Shown: positions 27,301 through 35,408, numbered from the stretch's first letter. The stretch: DNA of 64,000 nucleotides from Phycisphaerae bacterium (GCA_002862305.1 PKCS01000009.1:1-64000); one strand, 5' to 3'. The notes: a model not told the origin generated them from the sequence alone. Translations and numbers: made by a program.

Positions 27301-27412
27301 ACTGGTGCACGTCGACCGCCAGTTCCACCCGCTCGCGGACCACCAGCTTCCGAAGGAAGTCGTCGTGGAAGGTCTCGAAGCCAAGGGCCGCGTACTCGAT
27401 TCGATCAAGCAT
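24356..27412 (-). CDS. GH38 alpha-mannosidase
   Basis: 1018 residues, the usual size for bacterial GH38. The zinc-binding GHAHIDTAWLWPLSET begins at residue 244 with His247 and Asp249. LPDTFGFPASLPQI at 359-372 has the nucleophile Asp361. FTPGHNYNSS and NQFHDILPGSSI further on are also family signatures, the latter with the His and Asp of the active site. An N-terminal jelly-roll of about 230 residues precedes the catalytic domain. No signal peptide is seen, so it probably acts on alpha-mannosides taken up into the cytoplasm. Confidence 0.93.
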   Translation of the reverse strand: MLDRIEYAALGFETFHDDFLRKLVVRERVELAVDVHQCSDHLEPGEVEERDFEAVRTGWRWGPVWSTAWFRLRGAVPPSMRNDRVVLRFSSGTEALLWIDGVPHQGFDPYHHHARLDLTGIEATSLLVEAACNRPLGATMFWWEHAEEHGRWGEESPGRLEQAALELHDEGARDFCRDWMFAVKLMRTSNESESLANGLERGLRDLKSSILSEGPEARLERRLPELRSLLEQGPKRSTRCVAIGHAHIDTAWLWPLSETRRKCMRTFATQLRNLEEQEEFRFLCSQPQQYRFIEEGSPELFRQITRRVEEGRWEPFGAMWVEPDANIPSGESLIRQIQHGTRYFRDRFGDRAKDDALYLPDTFGFPASLPQICRGCGLDTFITNKIAWNETNRFPHVTFEWKGIDGSCLLTHFTPGHNYNSSIDPQDFIDAEKRMLASDGAGCRTWLQPYGWGDGGGGPDRVQMSNARNASIAAGLPEVEHGSARGFCRRLHEEFREHPRGPQWDGELYLELHRGTYTSQARLKASNRRAECELREIEALGYLNRVAGVALEGTARLDEAWKTVLLNQFHDILPGSSINEVNREAHRQLDELHGTCHELIEEALREAVARADTRTLARPVLVWNPASCGSDRVVDTEAGPVLARDLPGVGIRMIDLEQPDRPEHPVRAEGTTLENGLCRFTVDPTGRIGSLGGAAGELPIEEPLNTLVLHADRPRRWQAWDLDRDYVDHRAVQDGEAERVELVERSELRGVIECVRSLGTASRITQRYVLEAESPVIRIETHLDWREDDTMLRAEFAPTIRARSATHGIQFGSIQRPTHANTSWDRAAFEVPGHLWMDLSQPGRGLAVLDDGSRIGRSCHGRRMGLSLARSSGFPDPEADRGVHRFTYGLMPHEGDWRTAGVWEEAERLLRPARTMTANAGRSGAAGTRWSCLEGLGSAAGIELSALKEAEDGSGWIVRVVEMRGGSQAVGFTLPPDLHEVEVVDLLERPLPGEGLVLEEGRCTLRLEPFQIRTLRIR

Positions 27413-27454
27413 CCAACGAGTTTAGCGGAGTGTCCCCCCACATGGACCCGATGC

Positions 27455-28882
27455 TCAGGCCGGTTCCCCGGTGCCGAGTTCCAGCCCGACGTCGCCCATG
27501 CCCCGCCATCCCTCGCGGACGTTGATGGCCCGGATCCCCCTGCGCTCCAGTCCCGCGCAGGCCACCGCGCTTCGCACCCCCCCGAGGCAGTGCACCAGCA
27601 GCGGGAGGTCGTCCGGGGGCAGCTCCTCGTTCGGATCCTCCAGTCGCGTGTACGGGATGTTGCAGGCGCCCACCACATGTCCCTCGGTGAACTCGTCCGG
27701 TCGGCGCACGTCGAGCACCCGGTGTCCGTCGGCGACGTGCCGGGCCATCTCCGCCGCGTCGATCTGCCGGCTCGCCACCAGTCGTGAAGCGCCCTCCCCG
27801 TCGGCCCACCCCTGGAACCGTTCGGCCTCGCAGTGGGCCACCACGTCGTCCAGACCGATCCGGACCAGGCCCCGCACCAGTCGTTCGACGTCCGCCTCCC
27901 CGCAGATCAGCCCGATGGGCTGGCCTGGTTCGAGCAGGGAGCCGACCGCCGCGCTGAACAGCGGCCCGGTCTTCGTCCACAGCGCCCCCGGCAGGTGCCC
28001 CGTCCTGAACGAGTCCCAGCTCCGCAGGTCGACGACCGCGAGTCCCTCCTCGAGCATCCGTTCCGGCGTCCGGGACTCCGGTGCCGGCACCTTCTCGAGC
28101 AGCGGCACCCCGTCCCGGTTCTGGCGCTTCATCCGGGCGAAGTACAGGGGTGGCGACGGCTGGCCGCTGAGCATCCGCTCGACGAAGCGATCCTCGTCGT
28201 CGAGGTCGCCGAGCGCCGCATTGAATCGACGCTCGTAGCCCACGGTCGACTGCGGGACCGCACCCAGCGCCTTCCCGCACGCGCTGCCCGCGCCATGCGC
28301 GGGCAGCACCTGGAGGTAGTCGGGGAGCTGGAGGAACCGGTGCGCGGAGGCGACCAGTTCGCGGGCCGCCCGTTCCTTGGTCCCCTCGAGGCCGGCCGCG
28401 GTCTCCAGGAGGTCGGGTCGTCCGAGGTCCCCCACGAAGACGAAGTCCCCGCTGAGGATCCCGATCGGCTGGTCGGCCCCTCCACCCACGTCCGTGACCT
28501 GGTAGCAGAGGTGCTCCGGGGTGTGGCCCGGCGTGTGGAGTGCCTTGAGTTCGATCCCCCCCACCACGATGGTCTGGCCGTCCCGCAGCTCGGTGTGGTC
28601 GTGGTTCGCGAGCCACCGCGCGTTCCAGTCCTCGCCGCCCTCGCCGGACACGTACGCGTGCGCGCCGGCGTCCACCGCCAGCTGCCTCGCCCCGGAGAGG
28701 AAGTCGGCATGGACGTGGGTCTCCGCGACCGCGGTGATCCGGAGGCCGTGGGAGTTCGCCAGCTGGAGGTACACGTCGACGTCCCGGGCGGGGTCGATCA
28801 CGATCGCCTCGCCCGTCCGCTGGCAGCCGATCAGCCAGGCGGCGTGCGCCAGGTCCTCGTCGTAGATCTGTCTGAGCAGCAC
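27455..28882 (-). CDS. MBL-fold persulfide-dioxygenase-like protein with two rhodanese domains
   Basis: 475 residues. The N-terminal half (1-250) is a metallo-beta-lactamase fold with ETHVHADFLSGARQL (about 53-67) and HTPGHTPEH as metal-binding motifs, of the ETHE1/CstB group that oxidises glutathione or CoA persulfide. Two rhodanese domains follow. The second has the canonical loop HCLGGVRS with its active Cys, while the first has CGEADVER, a noncanonical loop. It should handle reactive sulfane sulfur. The GTG start at 28882 has GGAGG 6 nt upstream and removes an implausible 25-residue extension. Divergent from the LOG gene by 73 bp. Confidence 0.88.
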   Translation of the reverse strand: MLLRQIYDEDLAHAAWLIGCQRTGEAIVIDPARDVDVYLQLANSHGLRITAVAETHVHADFLSGARQLAVDAGAHAYVSGEGGEDWNARWLANHDHTELRDGQTIVVGGIELKALHTPGHTPEHLCYQVTDVGGGADQPIGILSGDFVFVGDLGRPDLLETAAGLEGTKERAARELVASAHRFLQLPDYLQVLPAHGAGSACGKALGAVPQSTVGYERRFNAALGDLDDEDRFVERMLSGQPSPPLYFARMKRQNRDGVPLLEKVPAPESRTPERMLEEGLAVVDLRSWDSFRTGHLPGALWTKTGPLFSAAVGSLLEPGQPIGLICGEADVERLVRGLVRIGLDDVVAHCEAERFQGWADGEGASRLVASRQIDAAEMARHVADGHRVLDVRRPDEFTEGHVVGACNIPYTRLEDPNEELPPDDLPLLVHCLGGVRSAVACAGLERRGIRAINVREGWRGMGDVGLELGTGEPA

Positions 28883-28943
28883 GTCGTGCCTCCGGGCTGT
28901 GATTGTGATCGTTCCGGTTGGCCGTGTCGAGGTCCCGATTCGG

Positions 28944-28949
28944 TATCTT
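28944..28949 (+). promoter_or_regulatory. Possible -10 element directly upstream of the LOG-family gene
   Basis: TATCTT ends 6 bp before the ATG at 28956. No ribosome binding site is visible between them, so a leaderless transcript is possible. No convincing -35 is seen at normal spacing. Confidence 0.25.
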
Positions 28950-28955
28950 GTCCCC

Positions 28956-29798
28956 ATGACGCACGAATCCCAATCAGCATCGCCGGATCCCGGGGACCCC
29001 GAACTCGTCGAGGAGGCGATGGCCCGCCGGGTCAGTCCCGTCTACTTCCCCTCGCCGGAGGAGCCCTCCGACTACGAGACGATCCGGTTCCTGGAGGGAC
29101 CCCAGCAGGCCGTCGACGAGGCCGCGACCCTCGACGGCTTCACGGAGGAGTTCAGGCGAGCCTTCGACGTGTTCGGCGAGCTCTCGCCCTGCATCACGTT
29201 CTTCGGCAGCGCGAGGACCAGGCCCGACGATCCGCTGTACGAGACCTGCCGGGCCACCGCCTACCTCGTGGCGAAGGAGGGGTTCACGGTCATGACCGGT
29301 GGGGGTCCCGGCATGATGGAGGCCGCCAATCGAGGCGCCTCCGAGGCCGGTGGCCGTTCGATGGGCGCCACCATCCGACTCGAGCACGAGGAGGCCGCGA
29401 ATCCCTACGTCACCCGCGAGGTGCCCTTCGAGCACTTCTTCGCCCGCAAGACGGTGATGGTGAAGTACTCCTACGGATTCGTGGTGATGCCCGGTGGGCT
29501 CGGGACCCTTGATGAGTTCTTCGAGATCATGACCCTGATCCAGTGTCGAAAGCTCCGGGAGTTCCCGGTGGTGCTGATGGGAATGGACTACTGGTCGGGG
29601 CTCGTCGACTTCATGTCGTCCCAGCTGCTGGCCCGCGAGATGATCAGCCCCGAGGATTTGAACCTCTTCCACATGACCGACGATCCCCGTTCCGCGTGCG
29701 CGTTCATCTCGAAGATCGCCGTGCGTCGCTTCAAGCTCCACAAGGGCGCCCCCTCCGCCTGCATTCTCGATTGGAACCAGCACCGTGCACGTCCATGA
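28956..29798 (+). CDS. LOG-family protein (TIGR00730-type nucleotide phosphoribohydrolase-like)
   Basis: 280 residues with the two family signatures: GGGPGMMEAANRGA at 115-128 and PGGLGTLDE at 179-187. Relatives release a base from nucleoside 5'-monophosphates, as in cytokinin activation by LOG enzymes, or hydrolyse pyrimidine/purine nucleotides. An extra N-terminal segment of about 75 residues precedes the Rossmann-like domain. The ATG at 28956 is preferred to a start 19 codons upstream. The gene overlaps the YtoQ gene by 14 bp, so both are probably one operon with the nitrilase-family gene. Confidence 0.9.
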   Translation: MTHESQSASPDPGDPELVEEAMARRVSPVYFPSPEEPSDYETIRFLEGPQQAVDEAATLDGFTEEFRRAFDVFGELSPCITFFGSARTRPDDPLYETCRATAYLVAKEGFTVMTGGGPGMMEAANRGASEAGGRSMGATIRLEHEEAANPYVTREVPFEHFFARKTVMVKYSYGFVVMPGGLGTLDEFFEIMTLIQCRKLREFPVVLMGMDYWSGLVDFMSSQLLAREMISPEDLNLFHMTDDPRSACAFISKIAVRRFKLHKGAPSACILDWNQHRARP

Positions 29799-30267
29799 AC
29801 CCGAACTGCTCGTCTACCTCTCCGGAGAGGTCCATTCGGACTGGCGCACCGAGCTTCAGTCCCTCGCCGAGGACCGCGAGGTCCGGTTGCGCTTCGCCGC
29901 TCCCATCACCGACCACCCCGCGAGCGACGCGTGCGGTGCGGCCACCCTCGGCCCCGAGGACACGGCGTTCTGGCATGATCACAAGGGTGCGAAGCTCAAC
30001 GCGATCCGCGCCCGGGTCCTCATGGGCCGTGCGGACGTGGTGGTCGTCCGCTTCGGGGAGCAGTACCGGCAGTGGAACGCCGCCTTCGATGCCGGCTGGG
30101 CCCTCGCCTCGGGGATCCCCCTGATCACCCTGCACGACGCGTCACTCGACCATGCGCTGAAGGAGGTGGACGCCGGCGCCCTGGCGGTGGCCAGGACCCC
30201 CCGCGAGGTCATCGACGCGCTCCGCTACGTGACGAGCGGCGACCTCCCCGATGGATGGAGGTCCTGA
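29785..30267 (+). CDS. YtoQ-family protein (nucleoside 2-deoxyribosyltransferase-like fold)
   Basis: 160 residues with LLVYLSGEVHSDWR near the start and LMGRADVVVVRFGEQYRQWNAAFDAGWA further on, both typical of YtoQ proteins. The fold is related to nucleoside 2-deoxyribosyltransferases, and the conserved Asn/Asp and Gly residues in the second segment lie where the active site is in that fold. The biochemical function of YtoQ is not established. The GTG start is inside the end of the LOG gene (14-bp overlap). One base separates its stop from the next start. Confidence 0.85.
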   Translation: MHVHEPELLVYLSGEVHSDWRTELQSLAEDREVRLRFAAPITDHPASDACGAATLGPEDTAFWHDHKGAKLNAIRARVLMGRADVVVVRFGEQYRQWNAAFDAGWALASGIPLITLHDASLDHALKEVDAGALAVARTPREVIDALRYVTSGDLPDGWRS

Positions 30268-30268
30268 C

Positions 30269-31111
30269 GTGTCCGACTCCGCCAACCGACGGACGATCGC
30301 CCTCATCTCCGAGGTGTTCTGGGAACCCGACGGCCCCCAGCGACTTCGGGAGCGACTTCGCGAGGCCAAGGACCTCGGGGCGGAGGTCGCGGTGCTCCCC
30401 GAACTTCCCTTGAATCCCTGGTCCCCGAGCGGGCGGACCCCGTATCCCGAGGACGCGGAGCCCCTGGACGGCCCTCGAACCTCCACCCAACGGGAGCTGG
30501 CCTGCGAGGTCGGGATCGGCCTGGTCGGGGGCTCGATCATCCTCAATGAGGCGGGGGTCCGGCACAATACCGCACTCGCTATCTCCGCAAGTGGTGATCT
30601 CACAGGAGTTTGGGAGAAAGCACACCTGCCCGACGAACCGGGTTTCCGGGAAGCCGACCACTATCGTCCCGGGACCACCCCCTTGACCCCCCTGCATGGG
30701 TTCGGATTTCCCATGGGACTCCAGATCTGTTCGGACATGAATCGACCGCACGGCTCGCAACTGCTTGCTGCACAGGGAGCTGAGATCATCCTTGCCCCCC
30801 GCGCCACCGAATCCGCGACCTGGGATCGCTGGCGACCGGTCCTGGTGGCGACTGCGCTGACGGCCTGCTGCTGGGTGGCCACCGTCAACCGCCCCCGGCC
30901 CGAACAGGGCGTCCTCATCGGTGGCCCATCCTTCGCCGTCGATCCGGACGGCCAGGTGCTGGTCGAGACGGTCGATCGCCTCTCGGTCTTCAGCTACGAC
31001 CCGGGCACCCTGGGCGAGCACCATCGGCGCTACCCCGGGTACCTTGCGCTTCGGTCGGACCTCTATGCACCGGCCTGGCAGGCGATTCTCGACGCCGACT
31101 CCCCGAGCTGA
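30269..31111 (+). CDS. Nitrilase-superfamily carbon-nitrogen hydrolase
   Basis: 280 residues carrying the family's Glu-Lys-Cys triad: Glu45 in VLPELPLNP, Lys117 in WEKAHLPDEPGF, and Cys154 in LQICSDMNRPHG. It should hydrolyse an amide or carbamoyl bond; the exact substrate (for example a ring-opened base derivative) is unknown. The GTG at 30269 with GGAGG 7 nt upstream is preferred to the ATG at 30251. It directly follows the YtoQ gene, so LOG, YtoQ and nitrilase form a compact three-gene set. The last 60 residues are more divergent than the core. Confidence 0.88.
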   Translation: MSDSANRRTIALISEVFWEPDGPQRLRERLREAKDLGAEVAVLPELPLNPWSPSGRTPYPEDAEPLDGPRTSTQRELACEVGIGLVGGSIILNEAGVRHNTALAISASGDLTGVWEKAHLPDEPGFREADHYRPGTTPLTPLHGFGFPMGLQICSDMNRPHGSQLLAAQGAEIILAPRATESATWDRWRPVLVATALTACCWVATVNRPRPEQGVLIGGPSFAVDPDGQVLVETVDRLSVFSYDPGTLGEHHRRYPGYLALRSDLYAPAWQAILDADSPS

Positions 31112-31132
31112 CGTCCCTCGGTCCGAGGTTCG

Positions 31133-31138
31133 TATACT
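31133..31138 (+). promoter_or_regulatory. Possible -10 element of the PhoD-like gene
   Basis: TATACT, 5 of 6 matches to TATAAT, lies 68 bp upstream of the ATG. A CTGACG at 31108-31113 could be a -35, but the spacer of 19 bp is long. Confidence 0.3.
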
Positions 31139-31205
31139 CGACGGCCCTCATGGCCGGGGTTCGTCCCCGCGGCCGTCCTCACGACTTCCTCACCGAGCGA
31201 ACTCC

Positions 31206-33926
31206 ATGTCCGGCCTTCGAACCTTCCTGGCGGGTACCGTGCTCGCCCTGCCCATCGTCCCCCCTGCCTCGGGCGCCCCGGAGCCTTCGGTTCCCCAGGC
31301 CCCCGACGGTTTCCAGAGCTCCTGGGCGCTCGACCACGATCGGACCTGGGTCGGCAGCGCCTTCCACGCCAACCGCTGGCAGGACTGGAGGGTCCGCGAT
31401 GGTCGGCTGGAGTGCACCGAGGTCGCCGAACGGCTGCCGATGCGCACCGTCCAGGTCCTCACGGAGACCCTCGATCCGAAGCGTGGACCGATCCGACTCC
31501 GGGTCTCCCTGGGGGAGATCGAGCTGCCGTCCACCTTCTCCGGGTCGAGTCGTGCGGGGTTGATCATCGGGTGCGGCGGTCCCGGCATCGACTACCGACT
31601 CACCGCGCTGGTGCACCACCAGCCGGCCCCCGACGGTGGGCTGGTGGTCCTCGTCGACGAACACGGGTCGGTGACCATCCGAAGCAACGAGCAATCGGTC
31701 CCGGGGGCGTCCAAGTGGGTGATCACCGGCGACGTCACGGACGACGACCTTCCGCTGCTCTCGAGTCCCGCCGAGCCCGCCAGCGCGACGCCGTCCACCC
31801 TGGTCGGCGTCGATGGCTTCGAACTCACCGTCGAGATCACCGGGGCGGGTCCGTCCTACCGGGTCGACGCCCGCGTCCACGACGCCGAGGGAACCACGCC
31901 GATCTCGCACGCCGTCGCGAAGGCGGTACCGCTGCGGTTGGTGGAAGGTGGCTTCGGCGTGGTGTCGAACCACGGCCCGTCGGATTCCTCGCTGGGTTGG
32001 TGGTTTCGCGGGTTGTCCGCGCGGGGGGAGGGCGTGGTCTCGCAGGCCATGCGTGAGTTCGGCCCGGTCCTCGGGACCCTCTACACCCTCGATGGGAGCG
32101 TGGTGAAGATGACCGCGCAGTTCCCGCCGCTGGGGGACCGTGATCGATGGAGCGCATCCCTCCAGGTGCAGACCGATCCACGTGCAGGGTGGGAGACGGT
32201 CGCGACCGCACCCATCGACCGGGACAGCCGGACCGCGCACTTCAGGGTGGAGGGGTGGCGGCATGCGGAACCCGTCCCGTACCGGGTGGCCTACGCCCTC
32301 TCGCGTCGTGACGGGACGCTGGTCGCGAACGACTATCGCGGCGTGATCCGTCCGCAGCCCGCGCCCGAGTCCCCCCTGCTCGTCGCGTCGCTCTCCTGCC
32401 ACAAGACGTTCACCGGCGGCCTTGCCTGGAATCCCGACGGCCTGTGGTTCCCGAACGAACGCATGGTCGCGGCCCTCGTCGAACGCGACCCGGATCTCGT
32501 CTTCTTCGCGGGCGACCAGATCTACGAGGGTGACCTGACGCCCGCTCGCCAGCGGACCGAGGATGCGTACATCCTCGACTACCTGTGGAAGTACACCCAC
32601 TGGCACTGGGCGTTCAACGACCTGCTTCGCGATCGCCCGGCGGTGGTGATCCCCGACGACCACGACGTCTACCACGGGAACATCTGGGGTGCCGGTGGCC
32701 GCCGTGCCGTGCGGTCGGAAGGCCGCAGTGCACAGGACTCCGGTGGCTACAAGCGTCCGCCGCGTTTCGTCAACGCCGTGCACCGGACCCAGGTCGGCCA
32801 CCTTCCAGACCCCGAACGCGACGAACCGATCGGAGCCGGGTACACCACCTACCACACGTCGTTCCAGCTCGGGGGCGTGTCCTTCGCGGTCATCGCCGAT
32901 CGTCAGTACAAGGAATCACCATCGGTCGCGGTTCCCGAAGGCAAGGTGCGGAACGGTTGGTTCACCGCCGAGGGATTCGACGTCGTCACCGACGGGGACC
33001 CTCGTCGAAGTCCCCTGCTCGGACCCGAGCAGGAAGCGTTCCTCGAGGGATGGATCAGCGACTGGACCCCCACCACCTGGATGAAGGTGCTTCTCTCCCA
33101 GACACCGTTCGCCTGCGTGCAGACGTTGCCCGAGGGTGCCGCGGGCGGCGTGCAGCCGGGACTCACGGTGTTCCCCGTCGGGGGCTATCCCCGAAACGAC
33201 GTGCCCTGCGCCGACGCGGACAGCAACGGCTGGCCGATGCACGCACGTGATCGCACCCTCGACCTGCTCAGGCCGGCGCAACCATTGCATCTCTGCGGCG
33301 ACCAGCACCTGGCCTTCGTCGCGCAGTATGGAGTGGACCGGCAGCGTGATTCCGGCGTGGTCTTCTGCAGTCCCGCGATCGCGAACACCTGGCCGCGTCG
33401 CTGGATGCCGCGGAACGCCGACGGTGCGCCAGACCCGCTCGGTGAACACGTCGATGGGTTCGGGAACCTCGTCGCGGTCGACGCCGTCGCGAATCCCTTC
33501 AAGACCAACGTCCCCCCCATCGCGCTCAACGACCGGTGCCCCGGTTACGGGCTCGCCCTGCTCGACCCCGTGAGCGGGACGATCACCCTCGAGGCCTGGC
33601 CGAGGTGGTCCGCGGGGGCGGAGCGTCCTCGCCAGTTCGCCGGCTGGCCGCGCACCTACCGAACGCACGCGTTGCTCGAATCGGCGTGGTCGTGGCAGCT
33701 TCCCCTCGAGGACCCCCGGCTCGCCGGACTCGAACACGGTGCCCTCGTCGAGCTTCGCGACGCCGGAACCGATCAACTGGTTCGGATCATGCGTCTCAGC
33801 TCCGACGCCCCGGGCTCACCGTGGCGCGTGCCTGCACCGGGTGACTATTCGGTCCGGATCACCGCGCCCTCCTCCGAGGAACCTGTGCGGTTCCTCATGC
33901 CAGCCCGGCGTGTTCCCGCCAACTGA
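31206..33926 (+). CDS. Secreted PhoD-like metallophosphatase
   Basis: 906 residues. A signal peptide (MSGLRTFLAGTVLALPIVPP, then ASGA) indicates export. The first 380 residues are beta-rich with no recognised motif. The phosphatase domain follows: SLSCHKTF, FFAGDQIYEGD, VVIPDDHDVYHGN with the metal-binding D-D-H-D, and LCGDQHLAF with a further His. This is the PhoD calcium/iron phosphodiesterase-type arrangement. The protein is longer than most PhoD proteins because of the N-terminal region and a C-terminal beta domain of about 120 residues. It likely mobilises phosphate from organic esters outside the cell. Confidence 0.88.
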   Translation: MSGLRTFLAGTVLALPIVPPASGAPEPSVPQAPDGFQSSWALDHDRTWVGSAFHANRWQDWRVRDGRLECTEVAERLPMRTVQVLTETLDPKRGPIRLRVSLGEIELPSTFSGSSRAGLIIGCGGPGIDYRLTALVHHQPAPDGGLVVLVDEHGSVTIRSNEQSVPGASKWVITGDVTDDDLPLLSSPAEPASATPSTLVGVDGFELTVEITGAGPSYRVDARVHDAEGTTPISHAVAKAVPLRLVEGGFGVVSNHGPSDSSLGWWFRGLSARGEGVVSQAMREFGPVLGTLYTLDGSVVKMTAQFPPLGDRDRWSASLQVQTDPRAGWETVATAPIDRDSRTAHFRVEGWRHAEPVPYRVAYALSRRDGTLVANDYRGVIRPQPAPESPLLVASLSCHKTFTGGLAWNPDGLWFPNERMVAALVERDPDLVFFAGDQIYEGDLTPARQRTEDAYILDYLWKYTHWHWAFNDLLRDRPAVVIPDDHDVYHGNIWGAGGRRAVRSEGRSAQDSGGYKRPPRFVNAVHRTQVGHLPDPERDEPIGAGYTTYHTSFQLGGVSFAVIADRQYKESPSVAVPEGKVRNGWFTAEGFDVVTDGDPRRSPLLGPEQEAFLEGWISDWTPTTWMKVLLSQTPFACVQTLPEGAAGGVQPGLTVFPVGGYPRNDVPCADADSNGWPMHARDRTLDLLRPAQPLHLCGDQHLAFVAQYGVDRQRDSGVVFCSPAIANTWPRRWMPRNADGAPDPLGEHVDGFGNLVAVDAVANPFKTNVPPIALNDRCPGYGLALLDPVSGTITLEAWPRWSAGAERPRQFAGWPRTYRTHALLESAWSWQLPLEDPRLAGLEHGALVELRDAGTDQLVRIMRLSSDAPGSPWRVPAPGDYSVRITAPSSEEPVRFLMPARRVPAN

Positions 33927-34226
33927 TCAGTACTCGTCCTGGTCGGACGTTCGTAGGTGGTCAAGGCATCACGGTGGCGGTTATAAAGTCCGATAAATAT
34001 ATACCTCGTTCAAAGCCTGGTCTTGCGATCCTGGCGGTCTGTTCACGATGCCTCGCCCCGCTTTGTGTCGTTGCCAGCCCAACGCCAGATCCTGCGGGGT
34101 GCCGTGGTTGAGGGGACTCCAGGTGTGGCGATGATCGAGCGAGTCGAACTTCGTCCTGATTGACGTTCCCCGTGGAACATGGGATAACCCAACTGATCCA
34201 GATTTCATGCCACGAAAGGACTCGAC
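33927..34226. other. 300-bp intergenic region upstream of parB
   Basis: No gene is supported here. It holds an A/T-rich patch at about 33980-34010 (with TCCGATAA at 33989-33996 and a run of A/T around 33993-34003) that contrasts with the surroundings, and a parS-like site at 34165-34178. The A/T-rich patch may be the parB promoter. No DnaA-box cluster was noticed, so a replication origin is not claimed. Confidence 0.5.
34165..34178 (+). other. parS-like site upstream of parB
   Basis: GTTCCCCGTGGAAC differs at one position from the palindrome GTTCCACGTGGAAC, a common bacterial parS core. It lies 48 bp before the parB ATG. The identical 14-mer occurs again, inverted, inside parB. ParB spreading from such sites is established for the family; binding here is inferred. 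Confidence 0.7.
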
Positions 34227-35324
34227 ATGGCCACCCCCCCATCAAAGCGCTCTTCGTCTCGTTCGGCTTCCGCACCCAAGGCGCCTGCCCCACCTGAATC
34301 CACCGCAGATTCCCCAGGTGCGACCGCGTCCCCCAAGAAGAAGCGGCGGCTGGGCCGTGGGCTTGGGAGCCTGATCCCCGTTCCGGTCGAGGCGCCCGGG
34401 GACGCGACCCCGGCGAGATCCGGAGCGTCCTCATTAGCCAGCCCTGGCCTGGAAGTCCCGGGGGTGGACGCTGCGACTGCCCGCTCGTCTGCACCCAGTG
34501 CGGAGGTGAGTGGTGAAGCCGTCCAGAGGCTTCCAGTGGAGTCGATCGTCGCCAATACCTACCAGCCTCGAGCGTCGTTCGAGGCTGAGCCACTCGAGCA
34601 GCTGGCGGCGTCGATCAAGCGGTCAGGGCTTATGCAGCCGATCGTGGTACGTTCCACGGGGAACCCTGGCCAGTGGGAACTGGTGGCGGGTGAACGCCGG
34701 TTGCGTGCCGTGAAGTCCATCGGTCAGGCTGAAGTCCCGGCACTGGTCGTCGAAGCCACCGATCAGGAAGCCGCCGAACTGGCGTTGATAGAAAATGTTC
34801 ACCGCGAGGATCTGAATCCGATCGAGCGTGCCTCCGGACTGCTCAAGTTGCACGAAGGCTTCGGGCTGACCCACAAGCAGCTTGCCGAGCGGGTGGGACT
34901 CAGTCGAACATCGATCACCAATCTGTTGCGGATCCTCGAGTTGGATGACTTTTCCCGGGCCGCCGTCCAGCGTGGAAGTCTGACCCTGGGGCATGCCAAG
35001 GCATTGTTGTCCATCAGTGATCCCGCCATTCGGCGGTCGACTGCAGCCGCGGCCGTGAACGGGGGGTGGTCGGTTCGCGAACTAGAGCGACGGGTCCGAA
35101 CGCTGTTGGGTACCGAGCAGGGGGAGACCAGCGAAATAAAGAGTCCGATAACGAGCAGGCAAGCCAACGTCGAAGACCTCGAGCGGCGGCTCACCGAAGC
35201 GCTGGGCTTGCGGGTGCGCATCGCCCTGGGACGCAAGAAGGGTACGGGCGCCATCCAAGTCCGCTTTGAAACCCTCGAGGAATTCGATCACCTGACCGAA
35301 CGACTGGGCCTTCCGCCCCAGTGA
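34227..35324 (+). CDS. parB: Chromosome-partitioning protein ParB
   Basis: 365 residues. The N-terminal region (1-95) is long, Pro/Ala/Ser-rich and basic, and contains LGRGLGSLIP, the usual ParA-contacting start of chromosomal ParB displaced about 40 residues inward. The CTPase/ParB domain has QPRASF, VAGERRLRA and ENVHREDLNPIE. The helix-turn-helix LTHKQLAERVGLSRTSITN lies near 210-230, and a dimerisation domain ends the protein. AAAGGA lies 6 nt upstream of the ATG. No parA gene is adjacent, which is unusual because parA normally precedes parB. Confidence 0.95.
   Translation: MATPPSKRSSSRSASAPKAPAPPESTADSPGATASPKKKRRLGRGLGSLIPVPVEAPGDATPARSGASSLASPGLEVPGVDAATARSSAPSAEVSGEAVQRLPVESIVANTYQPRASFEAEPLEQLAASIKRSGLMQPIVVRSTGNPGQWELVAGERRLRAVKSIGQAEVPALVVEATDQEAAELALIENVHREDLNPIERASGLLKLHEGFGLTHKQLAERVGLSRTSITNLLRILELDDFSRAAVQRGSLTLGHAKALLSISDPAIRRSTAAAAVNGGWSVRELERRVRTLLGTEQGETSEIKSPITSRQANVEDLERRLTEALGLRVRIALGRKKGTGAIQVRFETLEEFDHLTERLGLPPQ
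34651..34664 (-). other. parS-like site inside parB
   Basis: GTTCCACGGGGAAC on the plus strand is the exact reverse complement of the 14-mer at 34165-34178. It overlaps the codons for RSTGN in the ParB domain. Two identical sites within 500 bp at parB are more than chance would give for a 14-mer, and parS sites inside par genes are known. Confidence 0.65.
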
Positions 35325-35373
35325 ACGCCTCGAGAAGTCGATTGCCACCTGAACGTGCTCGAACACACGTGAT

Positions 35374-35408
35374 CATCATCGATTCATTACCCAAATGAAT
35401 CGATCATG
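35374..35408. repeat. Long A/T-rich hairpin (inverted repeat 1)
   Basis: ATCGATTCATT (35378-35388) pairs with AATGAATCGAT (35394-35404) around the loop ACCCA. After one C:C mismatch, three more pairs extend the arms to 35374 and 35408. The stem is not G/C-rich and no T-run follows, so it does not look like an intrinsic terminator. Confidence 0.6.

Noticed and set aside
30921-31205. N-terminal extension of the PhoD-like gene back into the nitrilase gene
   Set aside because: The extra 95 codons are in a shadow frame of the nitrilase gene, Arg/Ser/Pro-rich and without conservation. A signal peptide begins at the ATG at 31206.
33927-34226. Replication origin next to parB
   Set aside because: There is an A/T-rich patch, but no DnaA-box cluster or dnaA/dnaN/gyr genes were seen in the window.
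33961-34593. Minus-strand frames opposite the parB start
   Set aside because: No codon pattern or homology supports them; the plus strand carries parB and the parS-like site.
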